A stretch of DNA of 64,000 bases, from positions 467,822 to 531,821 of the forward strand of contig SSNU01000042.1 of NCBI GenBank assembly GCA_012064415.1. The letters run 5' to 3'. Positions 24,437 through 36,456 of this stretch are shown here, piece by piece. The stretch comes from Gyrodactylus bullatarudis (Eukaryota > Platyhelminthes > Monogenea > Gyrodactylidea > Gyrodactylidae). The notes under the pieces are model-generated. The model was not told the origin of the DNA. It was given only the letters and a program-made list of their open reading frames with translations, and searched no databases. Each line of letters begins with the position of its first letter. Positions within the stretch are counted from its first letter, which is position 1. A program made the translations under genes and the position numbers.

Positions 24437-26452
24437 ATGACTGAAGTAGATCAGGGCAGCAATGTCCAAGAACCAACGTACATTCAAGAAGAAGATGGAA
24501 CCATTAGACAATTACCCCCAGACGCCCAAATATCTCAAGACGGCCAAGTACTTTTGCCTCTCAGTGAAATGGGTGGTGAGAATGGAGAGGAGATGGTTGT
24601 GATCGCCGCAGATGAAAACTTTGATGTATCCCAATTGGAATCTTTAATTCAATCGGGTGCCTATCAAACTGTGACCGGAGAAGATGGTACGGAATATCTC
24701 CAACTTGTTGATCCCAGCGCTATGGATTCATCCCAGGTGATTGAGCTCACTCAAGAGCAGTTACAATGTATGGATCCCAATACAAAGGCATTCCTTTCTT
24801 CACAAGGTCTTCTAGGCGATCAATCTGGCTTTGTTAACTTTGGAGGACAAAACCTGAATGGAACAACCTACAGGTGCCCCTCATGCCCAGCCATTTATGC
24901 CAATGCCAACGCTTTCACAAAGCACATGAGAGAGAAACACTTTGTAAAGGTCTACACCTGTAGACAGTGTGAAGAGTTCTTTGAGACCCTCTCCCAACTC
25001 TTCCTTCATGCTAGGCGTTCTCATGTCGACCCTAAGAAGCCAAAGAGGAATCCAGCCAACTACAAGTTCCATTGTGACCAATGCAACTACATGACCAATA
25101 ACGGCGGCACTATGGAGCATCACAAGAGAGCCCATACTGGGGAAAAGCCATACGTCTGCGATGTCTGCAACAAAAGATTTGCACAAAAAGCCAACATGAA
25201 GACCCACAGAAATCGTCACATTCACAGGGACAAAATTTTCAGATGCGACACTTGCAACAAAGCCTTTAGTTCATACGACATTTACCTGGCCCACTTGAGA
25301 ACCAGAGAACACGAGTTGAGGGAGCACTTTGCAATGATGGCCTCTTCTCAGCTTGCCTTGGAGTGTTTAGGATGTGCAGCTACCTTTGATTCCATTTACA
25401 ATTTGAATAAACACACAAGAAGTTGCAGAATTGTTCGTACTCTTCAGACAAAGTTTCGATGTCTCCCATGTAATGCCTATGTGAGTGATGTTGCAACCCT
25501 AAAGGCTCACGTCAAAGCACACGAAGGAAGTCAGATTATCTCTTGTCCTGTCTGCGGTGAGAGAGGTTTTCCCGGCTTTAATCAACTCAACCATCATATC
25601 ACACGTGCTCACGCTCTCAAGGTCAACAGACGTCATGTTTGTCGTTATTGTGAATCTACCTTTGAAATGAAGAAGGATCTTGATGCCCACATCAAGAGTA
25701 TGCATGCTGATGAGAGGAATGCTAGGCAGTCTAGAGGTGCTGTAGGTCGTCTCAAGTGTCGTTACAGTTACTGTGAATTCACTACCAACTCGATTATGCT
25801 TCTTGACAGGCATCACGATCAGCACAGAAGACACGAAGAGGAAGGCGAGGACATGTCCTTCTACAATAGCTTCAAGAAGAAGAAAAAGATCCCCAAGACC
25901 AATTACTCTGATTATGAATCTGAAGATGATACTCCATCCAATATGAGTGACATTACTGATGGCAGTGGTACTGAAGTTTCCTCTGACTCTGAAGAGGACG
26001 ATTCCTTCGACGATAGTGGTTCGAGCAGCAGTTCCTCTGAGGAAGAAGAAAAATACGAACCCACTGGTCTCTTGAATGAGGACAATGTTACTAGAAGAAC
26101 TATAACACTTATCAAGACCGGCACCAAGTCCAAAAGGAATGCTATCGGGGGTCCAGGTCGTAGACTCAACAGAGAACGAAAACTACCCTCTTGGTACAAT
26201 GACTACGATACTGATTTTGCTACCAACGAGAATGAAGAGATCGACATGGAAGCCATTCAAGCTCAATTGCCACCTGGTGTAGAAATTCAAGATCCCAACG
26301 ATTTGGATCCAGACATTCCAACTGAGGAGTGGAACATTGTCGTCTACGAAGATGAAGAAGATGATGACGAGGAAGATGCAATTGTCCCAGTGGAGGGTGC
26401 CGATCAGATGGTAGATCCTGGAGAGGCTGTTCTCATGCCTGAGTATATGTGA
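24437..26452 (+). CDS. C2H2 zinc-finger protein with ten fingers
   Basis: A single coding exon of 671 codons. Residues 1-140 are acidic and Gln-rich, a typical transactivation-type region. About ten C2H2 fingers follow between residues 145 and 460, several with the canonical TGEKPY linker region (RAHTGEKPYVCDVC). Some fingers have unusual spacing, for example FRCDTC with a longer His spacing (LRTREH) and LKCRYSYCEF with CxxxC. After the fingers come a Lys-rich patch (KKKKKIPK) and a long Ser/Asp/Glu-rich tail to the stop. It is probably a sequence-specific nuclear DNA-binding protein; the ortholog was not identified. A TTTAG just before the ATG may be the acceptor of a 5'UTR intron or a trans-splice site. 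Confidence 0.85.
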   Translation: MTEVDQGSNVQEPTYIQEEDGTIRQLPPDAQISQDGQVLLPLSEMGGENGEEMVVIAADENFDVSQLESLIQSGAYQTVTGEDGTEYLQLVDPSAMDSSQVIELTQEQLQCMDPNTKAFLSSQGLLGDQSGFVNFGGQNLNGTTYRCPSCPAIYANANAFTKHMREKHFVKVYTCRQCEEFFETLSQLFLHARRSHVDPKKPKRNPANYKFHCDQCNYMTNNGGTMEHHKRAHTGEKPYVCDVCNKRFAQKANMKTHRNRHIHRDKIFRCDTCNKAFSSYDIYLAHLRTREHELREHFAMMASSQLALECLGCAATFDSIYNLNKHTRSCRIVRTLQTKFRCLPCNAYVSDVATLKAHVKAHEGSQIISCPVCGERGFPGFNQLNHHITRAHALKVNRRHVCRYCESTFEMKKDLDAHIKSMHADERNARQSRGAVGRLKCRYSYCEFTTNSIMLLDRHHDQHRRHEEEGEDMSFYNSFKKKKKIPKTNYSDYESEDDTPSNMSDITDGSGTEVSSDSEEDDSFDDSGSSSSSSEEEEKYEPTGLLNEDNVTRRTITLIKTGTKSKRNAIGGPGRRLNRERKLPSWYNDYDTDFATNENEEIDMEAIQAQLPPGVEIQDPNDLDPDIPTEEWNIVVYEDEEDDDEEDAIVPVEGADQMVDPGEAVLMPEYM

Positions 26453-27252
26453 AATAATCGAAATTAGTGTCACTGAATCCTTTTGTATATATTAATGATA
26501 AGAGAACAGATTTCCGGAAATCTATGACGTAAAAGAATTATCAATGTATTTTCTACCTTCCACAATCACCACTAAGCCAACATTATTCCAATGTACATTT
26601 TAATTTGTTCTTAATATTTATAAATAATAAAACTTCTAATCCAACTAGCTAGATTTTCATTCACTCGTGTGTCGGATTCCATTGAGGCCCCATGAAACAG
26701 GGTCTCTATTTCACCCCGACTAAACCAATGTAATTTTTTCCCATTTTAATGAATGCGAAGAAAATACTACAATTTTACGCTCTAGTTGAGTAACAGGGAG
26801 TCTATCTGGGTTAATAATCTATAAGTTTATTAATTATTTCACTATCACAAATATTTTTGCATTTTAATAAATAAATACATCATCGTTTCCAGTTGTTTCA
26901 ATCCCTTCCCGATGATAAGTAACATGTTTCATATTTTATGTAAAAAGATTATGAAAAGAGAGGGGTGTTTCTTTGGGATGATGATTATTTTCATAAAAGA
27001 TTATCTTGTCTCTTTTTCTTTAAATACACTATATATCAGGCAGATTTGCATCTGATAGATAATTGTGTGTTGATATGAAGGAAATTCAGGTTATATAGAT
27101 ACATAAGAGATATAAGGTGGTAAAAGATACAATAGGTGGAGTGTGCTACAAGGATGTTTAAAGTGTCATGAGTAGCAGAGAAGAAAGACTGGCGTTTAGG
27201 TAATAGTTTTCTTGCATTACATACATACAGTAGTGTAGGCATGTATCTTGAT
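26453..27252. other. Shared 3' spacer of convergent genes
   Basis: AT-rich sequence with an AATAAA near 26626, on the strand of the zinc-finger gene. The rest reads as untranslated flank of the two convergent genes; no further gene is seen. Confidence 0.5.
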
Positions 27253-30200
27253 TCAAACATTGGGATAAACAACAATGACGGTTATATCATCTCGATAATA
27301 TCTTGCAATATTGGCTGGTACCGAGAGCAACATAGATATTCTATGCGGACTCATGTCCTCTCCCCCAAAAGCAGTTCGAATGAGTCTCGAGGCAGCAGAG
27401 TCCCCTTCGCCAGCTAGCCATGGTTTCCCATTATAATCAATGTAATGTTGAGCGACAACTTTAATTGCCTCCTGTGCGCTAAGGACATCCCAAAGGCCAT
27501 CTGTGCCGAGTATGACAAATGGATTTCGTCTGATATCGAAAGGCCTACGCACTATTTGAGGTGATGCTGTCAGATATGGTGGGGATTTGTAGTATTTTGG
27601 AATAACCGGGTAATTTGGCGGCATGTCTAAAATGTTTGCTATCAACTTTAACGTATCAGGAGAACATTTATAACGAATATCCCCAAAGGCACGAAATGGC
27701 ATCAATTCCCCTGGAATAATAATAAAAATCAATAATGATTATTCATTTTTAAAAATTACTCAATGAAATAAAAATAATTATTTGGCAACTATTAATAGTA
27801 ATTTTACTACTATCCGAATGAACGCAGTAAAATAAATTTGGAATTTCGGTTGTAATTCATTCAAAGAAAAAGATGATTGAGTATAGCAGTTTCTGAATGA
27901 ATTACAACCTATCGATTGATTCTATAGTTTATTTGAAATGCTTTATAGGATCACATGGATATGATTGAGGGGGTTAGAGGTGGAGGAAGAGTTGGACACA
28001 CCTAGCTAGATTCACAAGAAAGGTCCACAAAATTATACATTGCGTAAATAAATAGATGAATAGCAACAATAGGTGAATTTAATTTTTATATAAGGGAGTG
28101 GCCTTTTCTTTACCTCTGTCTATTTAGAGAGACACGAGTGACGGTTCAATATCTCAACTTTTGAATAATCATATCAATTATACAATGAAAATTATCAAGA
28201 GGCCAAGTTATCTAAACGCGTCTTAAGCTCCAAGTTCACCAATCATGCTCGAAAAGTTTACCCTTTTTACTTTTTAAACTTTGTTTCTCCAACTGCACTG
28301 CATCTGAAGCATTTTTATGGATGGGCCATAGCTTTGGTTTAACTCTGTTGAAAATGCAAATTACAACCTCCATTTGGCTAGTTAAAGCTAAGTTGAGAAT
28401 CTTCAGCTATTTATGATAGATTTAAAAAATCTCTCTTTTTTATATCGAAGATATCGAAATTTTCTCAAGAACTTTTTCAGATAACAGTTTCAAAAGGTTT
28501 GCTGATTTGTGGAAAAAAACTCACAAGATTTTCAAAAGATTGAATGATGATAATTGCGTTCTTTCTCTAATGATGATCCGGAAAAATAAAGTTTGACCCC
28601 TCTTTCACCTTGAGATCAACAAAAAATTTGAACTGAAAGATGAAAAGATATTTTCTAAAATTGCAAATTTTTTGAATTTTTTTCACCATATCGGCAATTC
28701 TCTTTTGAATCGGTTACCAAGAATTCGTTGGAAAAAAATCAGGATCAAGATTAGACAAGAAAACCGATGAATGATTGTCCACATTATAAATTTCGATTAC
28801 TTGATCATGTTCACTACTTGGAAATCATTGACTTTTTTGTCATGAAAAACTTCCCCTTTGATCATTCTGAAATTTTCCAATCAACATTGAATTGCCTGTT
28901 TTCAACTTGAACCTTGCAAAAGGTTTAGATTTCGAGGAATTCAGAATGCCTAGTCATACACAAGCTGTTGAAACTAAATCTCTTGAAAAAGATTACACTT
29001 CTTGCATGGTCACACGGAGGAGAGAGAGAGTCCAAGAGATTAGAGTTCATCTTTAACAATTCAACAGCAAATCATAACTGATTGAATAATAATTTATACA
29101 AAAACATGTACATTGACGAAATGAAAGATATGATATGTTCTATACATCGTTAGGCAACTGGATTAGACTAAGAACTTGGTTAAAAATCGTAAAATCTACC
29201 TCTAATAAGTAGTGGTAAAGGTTATTGGACACTGCAGTGGGAGGTACCTACCGGCTGAACTGATCAAAATTGACCTCGTTTCCGGGACATTGTCACTTGG
29301 TACGTATTAGTGAAGTGATTTTTTTGACCATGTCTCGCTGACCTCATTCTTGTTGAATGAATGCGAGTTATGAACCTGCCATCAGACAATGCCCTAGATT
29401 TTCTTGCCATTAGTCTAATTGGGTGCAGATAACTCAGTAGAAAAAGTTGATATCTGATATGTATTATATTAACAGCATAAAATTTAATTTTACTACTTTT
29501 AATTGAATCATAGTAAAGTGGAATAGCGCCTCGTTCAAAAACCCCTGTAGGCTATAAGGCTTATACGGAATAGAAAATCGAATCGACAATTCTGTTATGA
29601 GACGAGGGTTAAAAAATGACAACAAAATCTCTGTTACAAGTGAAATAGGAGATGATGACAACGAAACTCTAATTGCAATACTTGATAAAAAAAGCTTTAA
29701 ATGTTCTCATAAAAAAGGTTTCATCTTATGATGCAAAACAGAATATTCGAAAATGTAACACCGAATAAATCCTTATAAAAACTAATTGAAAGACGAAAAA
29801 GATGGCCAAGATAGTGTGGTCTAGGTGTGGAAAAAGGTTAGCTTTCAATTTAAATTGATTTACCTTTGCTAATAGAAAATGGAGGGAGGAGAGGGGAGGG
29901 GTTAACTATAGCTTTAGTCAATTATAATTGTTATTAGATTTATAAAAAGAATATTATTAATAAAACGATAAAATGAGGAATTAAATAAATATAGAATGAA
30001 ATCCACTTACCCAAGAGACGATCTTCACGAATTAAAAATTCAGCTTCGTGAATTGGATGGTCAGACTTGAGACGGCCAACTTCAGCTGGATTTTGGGCAT
30101 TGTGGAAGCTAACAAGAAAGTCCCCGTGAAAGTCTGAAATTTTCCAATCATTCTGACTAGTTTCCTGGAGAGATTTTGAGCCAGAGTATTCGGCAAGGGC

Positions 30201-31148
30201 TATGCCACAATCTCCAATCTGGATAGCATAAATTTCATTCAGCGAAAGAGGTAAATAAACTGAGCTCATGACACATCCACTCAGGACAATTCGGAGGAGG
30301 GCTTTGTTCAAAACCTTACTAACAGCTGTAGGGATAGCCGCTGTCGTTATGTCATTATCAAGGCGCATTAGATTACTTCGAATTTGATGTGAAAACTTGT
30401 CTATTCGATAAATATCACCAGGTGAGATCATCTCCTTGGCTTTGGCAATCACGAAATTATGATGATCAACCAAGTCACCAGAGTCGTTGAGCGTAAAGTG
30501 AAAGCCTTCCTGGTCATCATAGGTGGACAGGGATTGTAAGATGTATTCTGTGAGACTTTTACTATGCTGTTTAGCTACAATAGAGTCAAGTGAACCCCAC
30601 GGTCCTGATGGGCCCCAGGGTGATGTAGATTCGGTGCTAACTCGACTTTCATCACGTATCCAGCATTGTTCAACTAGTTCCATAGTCTTTCTGGGTCTAT
30701 TCTCAATTGACAGATATTCAAGAGAGTTTTCGAGGAAACTTTTGGGACTTACAGCAATGGCAAAGTAGTCAGCGTGGAGCATGTTTATTGCATGAGCACA
30801 TGTATGGCCTCCATGGCCATCCACAACAGAATAGAGAAAGCCTCCATCAAAGTCTTCAACCGACTTTACTAGGGGATGATTCTCGTCGTACTGATCTTTC
30901 AAAGAGAAACAGGCTTGACCGAAACGAAAGGCAGACCAACGATCTTCAACTGGACGATTAACTCCAATTTGATTAGCACTAAAGCCGTTCATTTGGGTTA
31001 CAGAGAAACAGGAATACTCATCATTTGTTATACGAGCCTGGACATCCTTTTCCGAGAGACGAGCAGAGAAAAAATCGCCAGATTGATCGGGAAAATTTTT
31101 TAGATTTCTTTGAGTCTGAGATATGAACCGATTGAAACGGAAAAGCAT
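27253..31148 (-). CDS. PDP1: Pyruvate dehydrogenase phosphatase catalytic subunit (PP2C family)
   Basis: Two exons on the minus strand, 30011-31148 and 27253-27710, joined in frame across a 2.3-kb intron to give the RLLGELMPFRAFGD block. In order: a short N-terminus with basic and hydrophobic residues suitable for mitochondrial import, GFSANQIGVNRPVEDR (the PDP-type first metal-binding region), VVDGHGGHTCAHA, an IQIGDCGIAL strand, SDHP, PFRAFGD, PPYLTASPQI, TDGLWDVLSAQEA and YRDDITVIVV. These are the PP2C metal-binding aspartates in PDP context. The enzyme dephosphorylates E1-alpha in the mitochondrial matrix and activates pyruvate dehydrogenase. About 531 residues fits the family. It is divergent from the receptor gene 455 bp away. 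Confidence 0.9.
27711..30010 (-). other. 2.3-kb intron of the PDP gene
   Basis: Donor CTTGG|GTAAGT and acceptor TTATTCCAG|GGG, read on the minus strand. It is far longer than the usual 40-80 nt introns of the window. The content is AT-rich and mostly featureless; no convincing coding segment, RNA gene or transposase was seen inside. Confidence 0.6.
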
Positions 31149-31603
31149 ATCGAATTGAAAAGAGAGGAAATTAATCTCCTATGCATATACAGACTCTGTA
31201 ACACAAAGATTCTGTCTCAAATCTTTAATCGATTGAGACTCTTCTCTTAAAAAAAAATATTTCAAAAGTGTCCTTGAAAAAAAGGAAAAATATAAACAAA
31301 TCTAGTTTGCTATCAAATTATTTTATTGATAACCTTTACACAAGTTTGATTTTGTAACTCTTTGAAAATTATCTCTGCATTCAGCTTAAGAATCTCAATT
31401 TAATGAATGACTAATTATTTCAAGGAAATACTGCACTTGTGAGACAATCATCTGATATATTATAGTTTCTTTTCTTAATGTTTTGGTATTTTACCTTTTC
31501 TGTCCAATGAAATTTGTTTAATGAAATCAAGTTGGCTATTGGCTAACTATTATTCATAATCCCAGCTACAAGATTGAAATATCCCCAGTTTGAAGAATTC
31601 CAC
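31149..31603. promoter_or_regulatory. Divergent spacer between PDP and receptor genes
   Basis: This is 455 bp of AT-rich sequence between start codons pointing outward, so it carries both promoters. No specific element was recognised. Confidence 0.35.
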
Positions 31604-34407
31604 ATGAATTTCTTTCTATTTGGATGCCTTCTCTCTTCTATTCTTCATGTAGTCTTTTGTGAAAATGATGGAAGTATGTTTTCTACCTTTTTTAAAGTTC
31701 TCTCTTTTTTTTAAAGTTATAAAATCTCCTTCAAAGGAAAAAGAATTGATCAGAAATTTACTGGACAAGTATAAGAGAATCGGGATCCTCGGTCGTCCAG
31801 TTGAAAAGGAGAACACGACGATAAGTATAAACTTATCCCTAGAACTGATTCAAATTCTCGACTTGGAAGAGAATAAAAAGACACTCAAAACTGCAGGCTG
31901 GCTCAATATTGAATGGAACGATAAGATACTCACATGGGACCCAACCGAGTACAAAAATACGACAGAAGTTCGAGTGTTTCCACCAAACTTGTGGATTCCA
32001 GACGTTAAGCTTTTCAATTTGTAATAATTCCTACTATGCATATTTTCTTAGATTTTTCAAAATTTTAAAGCTTTAACAAGCTACTTAAAAGGTGATATAC
32101 GGAAAAATTGAAAAATGTTCATTTTTTTCAGCGCAGACGAAAGAAAAGATGAGAAACGCGATAACAGGGTTGTTGTGAAACATACCGGAATCGTCCAATG
32201 GTCTCCACAGTCGATATTCAAATCGACTTGTGATGTTGAATTTACCTATTTTCCATTCGATACACAGGTAATAAATTATCTAATCTGTGTTTTTATGAAA
32301 ATAAACTCTAAATCTTAGCGTTGTGCCCTCGAGTTTATCTCCTGGACTTATGATACAAGCAAGATTGACTTTAAATGGCGAGACTCGAATGAAATTATTT
32401 TTACAACGTACATTCCCAACCCTGAATGGATCATGGATCATGAAAAATACCAACATTTGAACAAGGTAAGTCACACTATTCATAACACATTTCATTGAAA
32501 TGTAGTAAAAAATATTTTACAAACGAAATAGCTGAATGAATTCTAAAATATTATTTTCTTCATTAAAAAGAGTCTTCCACAAAATGAATTTGTAACGATA
32601 AAAAAGACACAGCTGTACCATGGAAAAATGGTACAGAGGGAGTACAAGTTATGCCGATTCCATATGATCGTCCATAGAGATCCATCTCTGTATATTTTCG
32701 TCCTCATACTGCCTAGTACATTGTTGTCGATTCTTACATTGGTTGTATTCTGGCTTCCACCCGAAAGTTCTGTGAAAATGTTAATTGGTGAGTTTCTTTT
32801 ATAGCACCTCCTTCCTCCATGCTGGAGGTATTTTACTCTAACACCTTCATGACTTGATATGGGATGATAACTAGGGCATCAAGAAATAGAACTTAAAAAT
32901 CAATGCAATGAATGAATCTGATTGGTCAATCCAAATGATTATGATTGGCTAACACATCGTGTTGAATGATTCAACGGGGTGTCAATAATACAACCAATAA
33001 GATTTAAGCGATGCTGTTTTTTCAAAAGTTAAAGAATTGTACCTTTTACAGACGAAAATAAGACGTTAATAAATACAAATTCTTTTACTCGTAAATGAGA
33101 ATATATGCTTGTGTACTAAAGGCATAATGTAATTACCTAGAGTTGTATGTATGTTGGTATATGCAAATGTATTGTTATGTATATAGTATATGGAATACTT
33201 TTAACGCTTTATCAAGAAAAATCCAATTCAAAACATACATTTTGAATTTCAAAACGAAAAAAAGTTTTTCCAGTTAAAATTAGTCTATTTATCAAAAATG
33301 GAACATATTTCTCCTCTCTCTTAGCAACTTGAGAAAACACATTGTGAGAATAGACACATACAAACAAAAACTATTCCACGTTCTATGCAAGCCCCCTAAT
33401 TTTCAGCCAATCATATTTCAATTAGTATTCGACCTTGAAAATTTATCCTGGTAAGACCAAAGTACCTAACCCGTTTTTACTTTCTCATTTTGAATCTATT
33501 TCTGTTTCTTTTTGTACTTAGTTTTGTCTTATTTTCGTCTGTAAAAGGTAAAGAAAGCTTATGACTTGTTTCTTAGGCTTCGGTATTTTTCCTACAAATC
33601 TAATCTTTCATTTTATTCATAGGTATGAACATTTTTACTGCATTCTTCATTCTGCTTAATTTGCTGGCCAAATTGATTCCGCAAAGTGGTAAAAAGTTTC
33701 CCTTAATTGGACGCTATTTCTGCATGAATATGGTCATGATTACATTGTCAACCTTTATTGGGACACTGGTAACAAATCTTTACTTTCGCGGTTCCGAAGC
33801 AGGATGCGTTCCAAAGATTCTAAGGAAAGTAAGTCTAACCATACTGAGTATTGAGAAACTAATTTCTTGTATGCCTGATTAATTGAAGGTAGATACTCGT
33901 ACTACTGTACTAATTAGAAGAGAGTTGTATCTTTACTCTTTTTGGCTGGAAAATATTTAGTCCAGCCCAAAAGCACAAGTGTGATTGGTGGAACGAAATG
34001 AAAAATTTGACTAGAAATATATTCCTTTTTAGATTATAATTGAGAATATTGGACGTCGCCTATACATGCGGCAACATATTCCCCTTCCGAATGAAAAGAA
34101 AATGCCCAATTTATTGAAGCCAAAGGTTACAAAGAAAATGATGGACAATTCCGGTATGGACACTGATGATGAATTCTATAATAATTCGACAGAATTCGAA
34201 AGGAATATAAGACACGTTCAGCGAGATTTAAAAGGTTATGTTCGCAGGCAAAAAGATAAGAGCTGTAAGAATATGATTGCTATGGAATGGCGCACTCTCG
34301 GCTCAGTATTGGACAGACTATTTTTCTTTCTTTACCTAATCATTATGTTCCTTATGCTAGCTGGCGCTAGCCTTAATGAATTTATTGCTCATCTCCAAGA
34401 GGTCTGA
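31604..34407 (+). CDS. Nicotinic-type Cys-loop receptor subunit
   Basis: Exons 31604-31673 (signal peptide), 31717-32020, 32132-32267, 32319-32465, 32571-32787, 33623-33828 and 34033-34407 join in frame. Ligand-binding domain features: LNIEWNDKILTWDPTEY, NLWIPDVKLFNF, and the Cys-loop CDVEFTYFPFDTQRC, with 13 residues between the cysteines. M1 is YIFVLILPSTLLSILTLVVF. M2 starts after SSVKML and reads through MNIFTAFFILLNLLAKLIP. M3 follows PLIGRYF. M4 is VLDRLFFFLYLIIMFLMLAG. No vicinal Cys pair was seen in loop C, so it is not a classical alpha subunit. Pore positions deviate: Val at -1', Thr at 9' and Lys at 20'. The large intron 32788-33622 sits just before M2. Confidence 0.88.
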
Positions 34408-34443
34408 CCAAGGATAGAATTGTTGAATTGTAGATATAAACTG

Positions 34444-34466
34444 AATAAATATGTATGCATAATAAA
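34444..34466 (+). terminator. Polyadenylation signals of the receptor gene
   Basis: Two AATAAA hexamers (34444 and about 34461) lie within 60 nt of the receptor stop codon. Confidence 0.5.
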
Positions 34467-34469
34467 GTG

Positions 34470-35100
34470 AGAACAAGATAATTGTATTCTTATGAAACTC
34501 TTGAGGAAAAGATTAACCTTTTTAGTAATTTCTATAGAATTAAGCAACAAAGTTGATGATTTTACCATTATCTTGGCTCCAACCAATGAAAAACCAACAA
34601 GGAAGAACCTGCCTCTTCTTTTCAAAAGGAGGGTGAGGGAATATGCCAAGATGTTCCTTATTCCACAGCTTATCACTGGATTCGAACAGAGAAAGAGACA
34701 TTTCCCTTTACTAAGATGAGGAGAATTTAAAGATGACTCCAATTTAACCCTTTAAGCCACAGCGAGTCAGGTTACTTTCTCAAGCCATAATTCTGTTTTA
34801 AAAGACACTAGAAATAATTTATTGACCACTTTTCTGAAAGAAGAACTAATATTCTTTCGAGTGAGCTTTCTTTATGTAATCTCTTGAAATAAAAAAGTTA
34901 GCCGTTTTCAAGGTCTAAAAATTGGTAATTGTGATCATTATCAAAGAGTTTTCAACCAATCGATAGCTGTATCAACAATTCAAAACTGGTTAAATGGACA
35001 ATGTTTTTCCTTAATTCAAATTTAGAGCATGTTTCTATGAACGCAAGTTCAGAAGGAAATAAAGATAAACGGCATGAATACTTAACAATATACTTTGAGC
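34470..35100. other. Spacer with no recognised gene
   Basis: AT-rich. An open frame at 34492-34719 has no recognisable motif and overlaps an equally long opposite frame, so no gene is called. Confidence 0.4.
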
Positions 35101-35109
35101 ACTGAGCAG

Positions 35110-35518
35110 AAGGAAGAAACATGGTGTTTTTGGATGAAACAAACTTCAATCTGTATTGTTCTACAAAACAAAAGGAAGATCAAAAATAGGTTAAAAGTGT
35201 CAAATAACGAATAAGATTTCGAAAGGGTAAAATTTACATTGTATTGGAGTAATTTAATCCCAGAAATTGGTTAACTTCCAAATAAAAAGAGGCAGCTTCA
35301 CTAAAGAAGTTTTCCGTGAATATCTTATTCAGTTAAAAGAATTATGTCAAAATGATGGCCTGTTCCCTTGCACACTTATCATCGATAATGCACCCTGTCA
35401 TTCAGCATGTGAAGAAGGGATTCAAGCTGATAATATCAAAATTCTAAGGCTGGCCCCGTATTCTTATCTGATAGAAAAAGTTTGGAACGAATTTAATAAC
35501 CAAGATTCACTTAGATAA
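35110..35518 (+). pseudogene. DDE_3-type transposase relic
   Basis: Around 35130 one frame reads FLDETNFNLYCSTKQ, the first catalytic Asp region of the Tc1/IS630-like DDE_3 superfamily. After stops and frame changes, 35267-35518 reads FTKEVFREYLIQLKE, then LIIDNAPCHSACEEG, then LRLAPYSYLIEKVWN, the second Asp region and downstream helix. The copy is broken by stops and frameshifts and truncated, so it is inactive. No terminal repeats were assigned. Confidence 0.65.
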
Positions 35519-35570
35519 AGTCTCTCATATTTTATCCTGTTTCATAAAACTAAATTTCTCTTTTAGGCTC

Positions 35571-35594
35571 CCCCTAGAGGCTATGATTGACATC
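35571..35594 (+). repeat. Short inverted copy of the kinase last-exon start
   Basis: CTTTTAGGCTCCCCCTAGAGG here matches, in reverse orientation, the start of the C-terminal exon of the minus-strand kinase-like gene (GCTCCCCCTAGAGGC near 36625-36641). It is preceded by a pyrimidine-rich stretch ending in TTTTAG and runs quickly into a stop. It looks like a duplicated exon fragment. Confidence 0.5.
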
Positions 35595-36029
35595 TTTACT
35601 CACATCAATGTACATCACGCACACACCCACATTATACGAGCATTCAACAAGGGATGACACATCCTGTGATTGTGTATGATGGAGAAAAATAAAGACTTTT
35701 TGAAATAAGTAATCTCAATCATTTGAAATCTGAAACAGGTTTTAAAATTAAATTATAGCCACAAATTCTTAAATATAGGGTTGAAAATTTGACTCGGAAT
35801 TTTTCGCTGAATCTAGTGATACTGAAGTTTAGTGCATCTGACTGCTCTTTTTGCTAAAGCCACTTCCTGGTATGATATGAAGATATTTCGAAGTTTAAAT
35901 TAATCAGAAATATAAGTTGAGAATATCTAAAAAATCTAGCAAAACAAGGACACAATATACTTAGTAAGAGTTTTTCGAAAGAATATTGCTTCATTATGAT
36001 TGGCCGAAAAATAATTCTATTGGTCCGAA

Positions 36030-36093
36030 TTGTTGTGAAAGTTACACTTCAATTTTCACACAAGTCGTGTCACCTTCCAAAGCTTTTACCTGT
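36030..36093 (+). repeat. Solo terminal repeat of a dispersed TIR element
   Basis: The sequence TTTTCACACAAGTCGTGTCA, then AAAGCTTTTACCTGTA, matches the right terminus of the element at 41362-42119 and a further copy at 51832-51872. No partner end was found nearby. Confidence 0.5.
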
Positions 36094-36456
36094 AGTAAGA
36101 TTAATTCAATCAATTATTCTTAATTAATGCTCGAATGACCAAGAGTTTTTTGATTGGTCATAGACAAGCCCCCATCTGGTCTAGACAAATTTCAGATCCT
36201 GCATTATCTCATCAACTTGATGGCATCAAGAGTGACTTCTTACTTCCCTAATACAGAGGCTCGAAAATTTTATATACTCTTATAACTTTCTTGTATTTAT
36301 ATAAATAATAATTTTTTCAATGATTGTAATTGAGCATTATTAAAGAAGGCGATTAACACCAAAAGCTTTTAAAAACAAACGATTATTTAGAGTGAAAAAA
36401 ATTGTCTAGATGATTTCAAAAGAGGAATTCCTGGTAATCAAATCATAAGTTAAACT

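Noticed and set aside
34492..34742. Overlapping open frames on both strands downstream of the receptor gene
   Set aside because: No motif, no splice support and both strands are open over the same AT-rich bases; likely chance.
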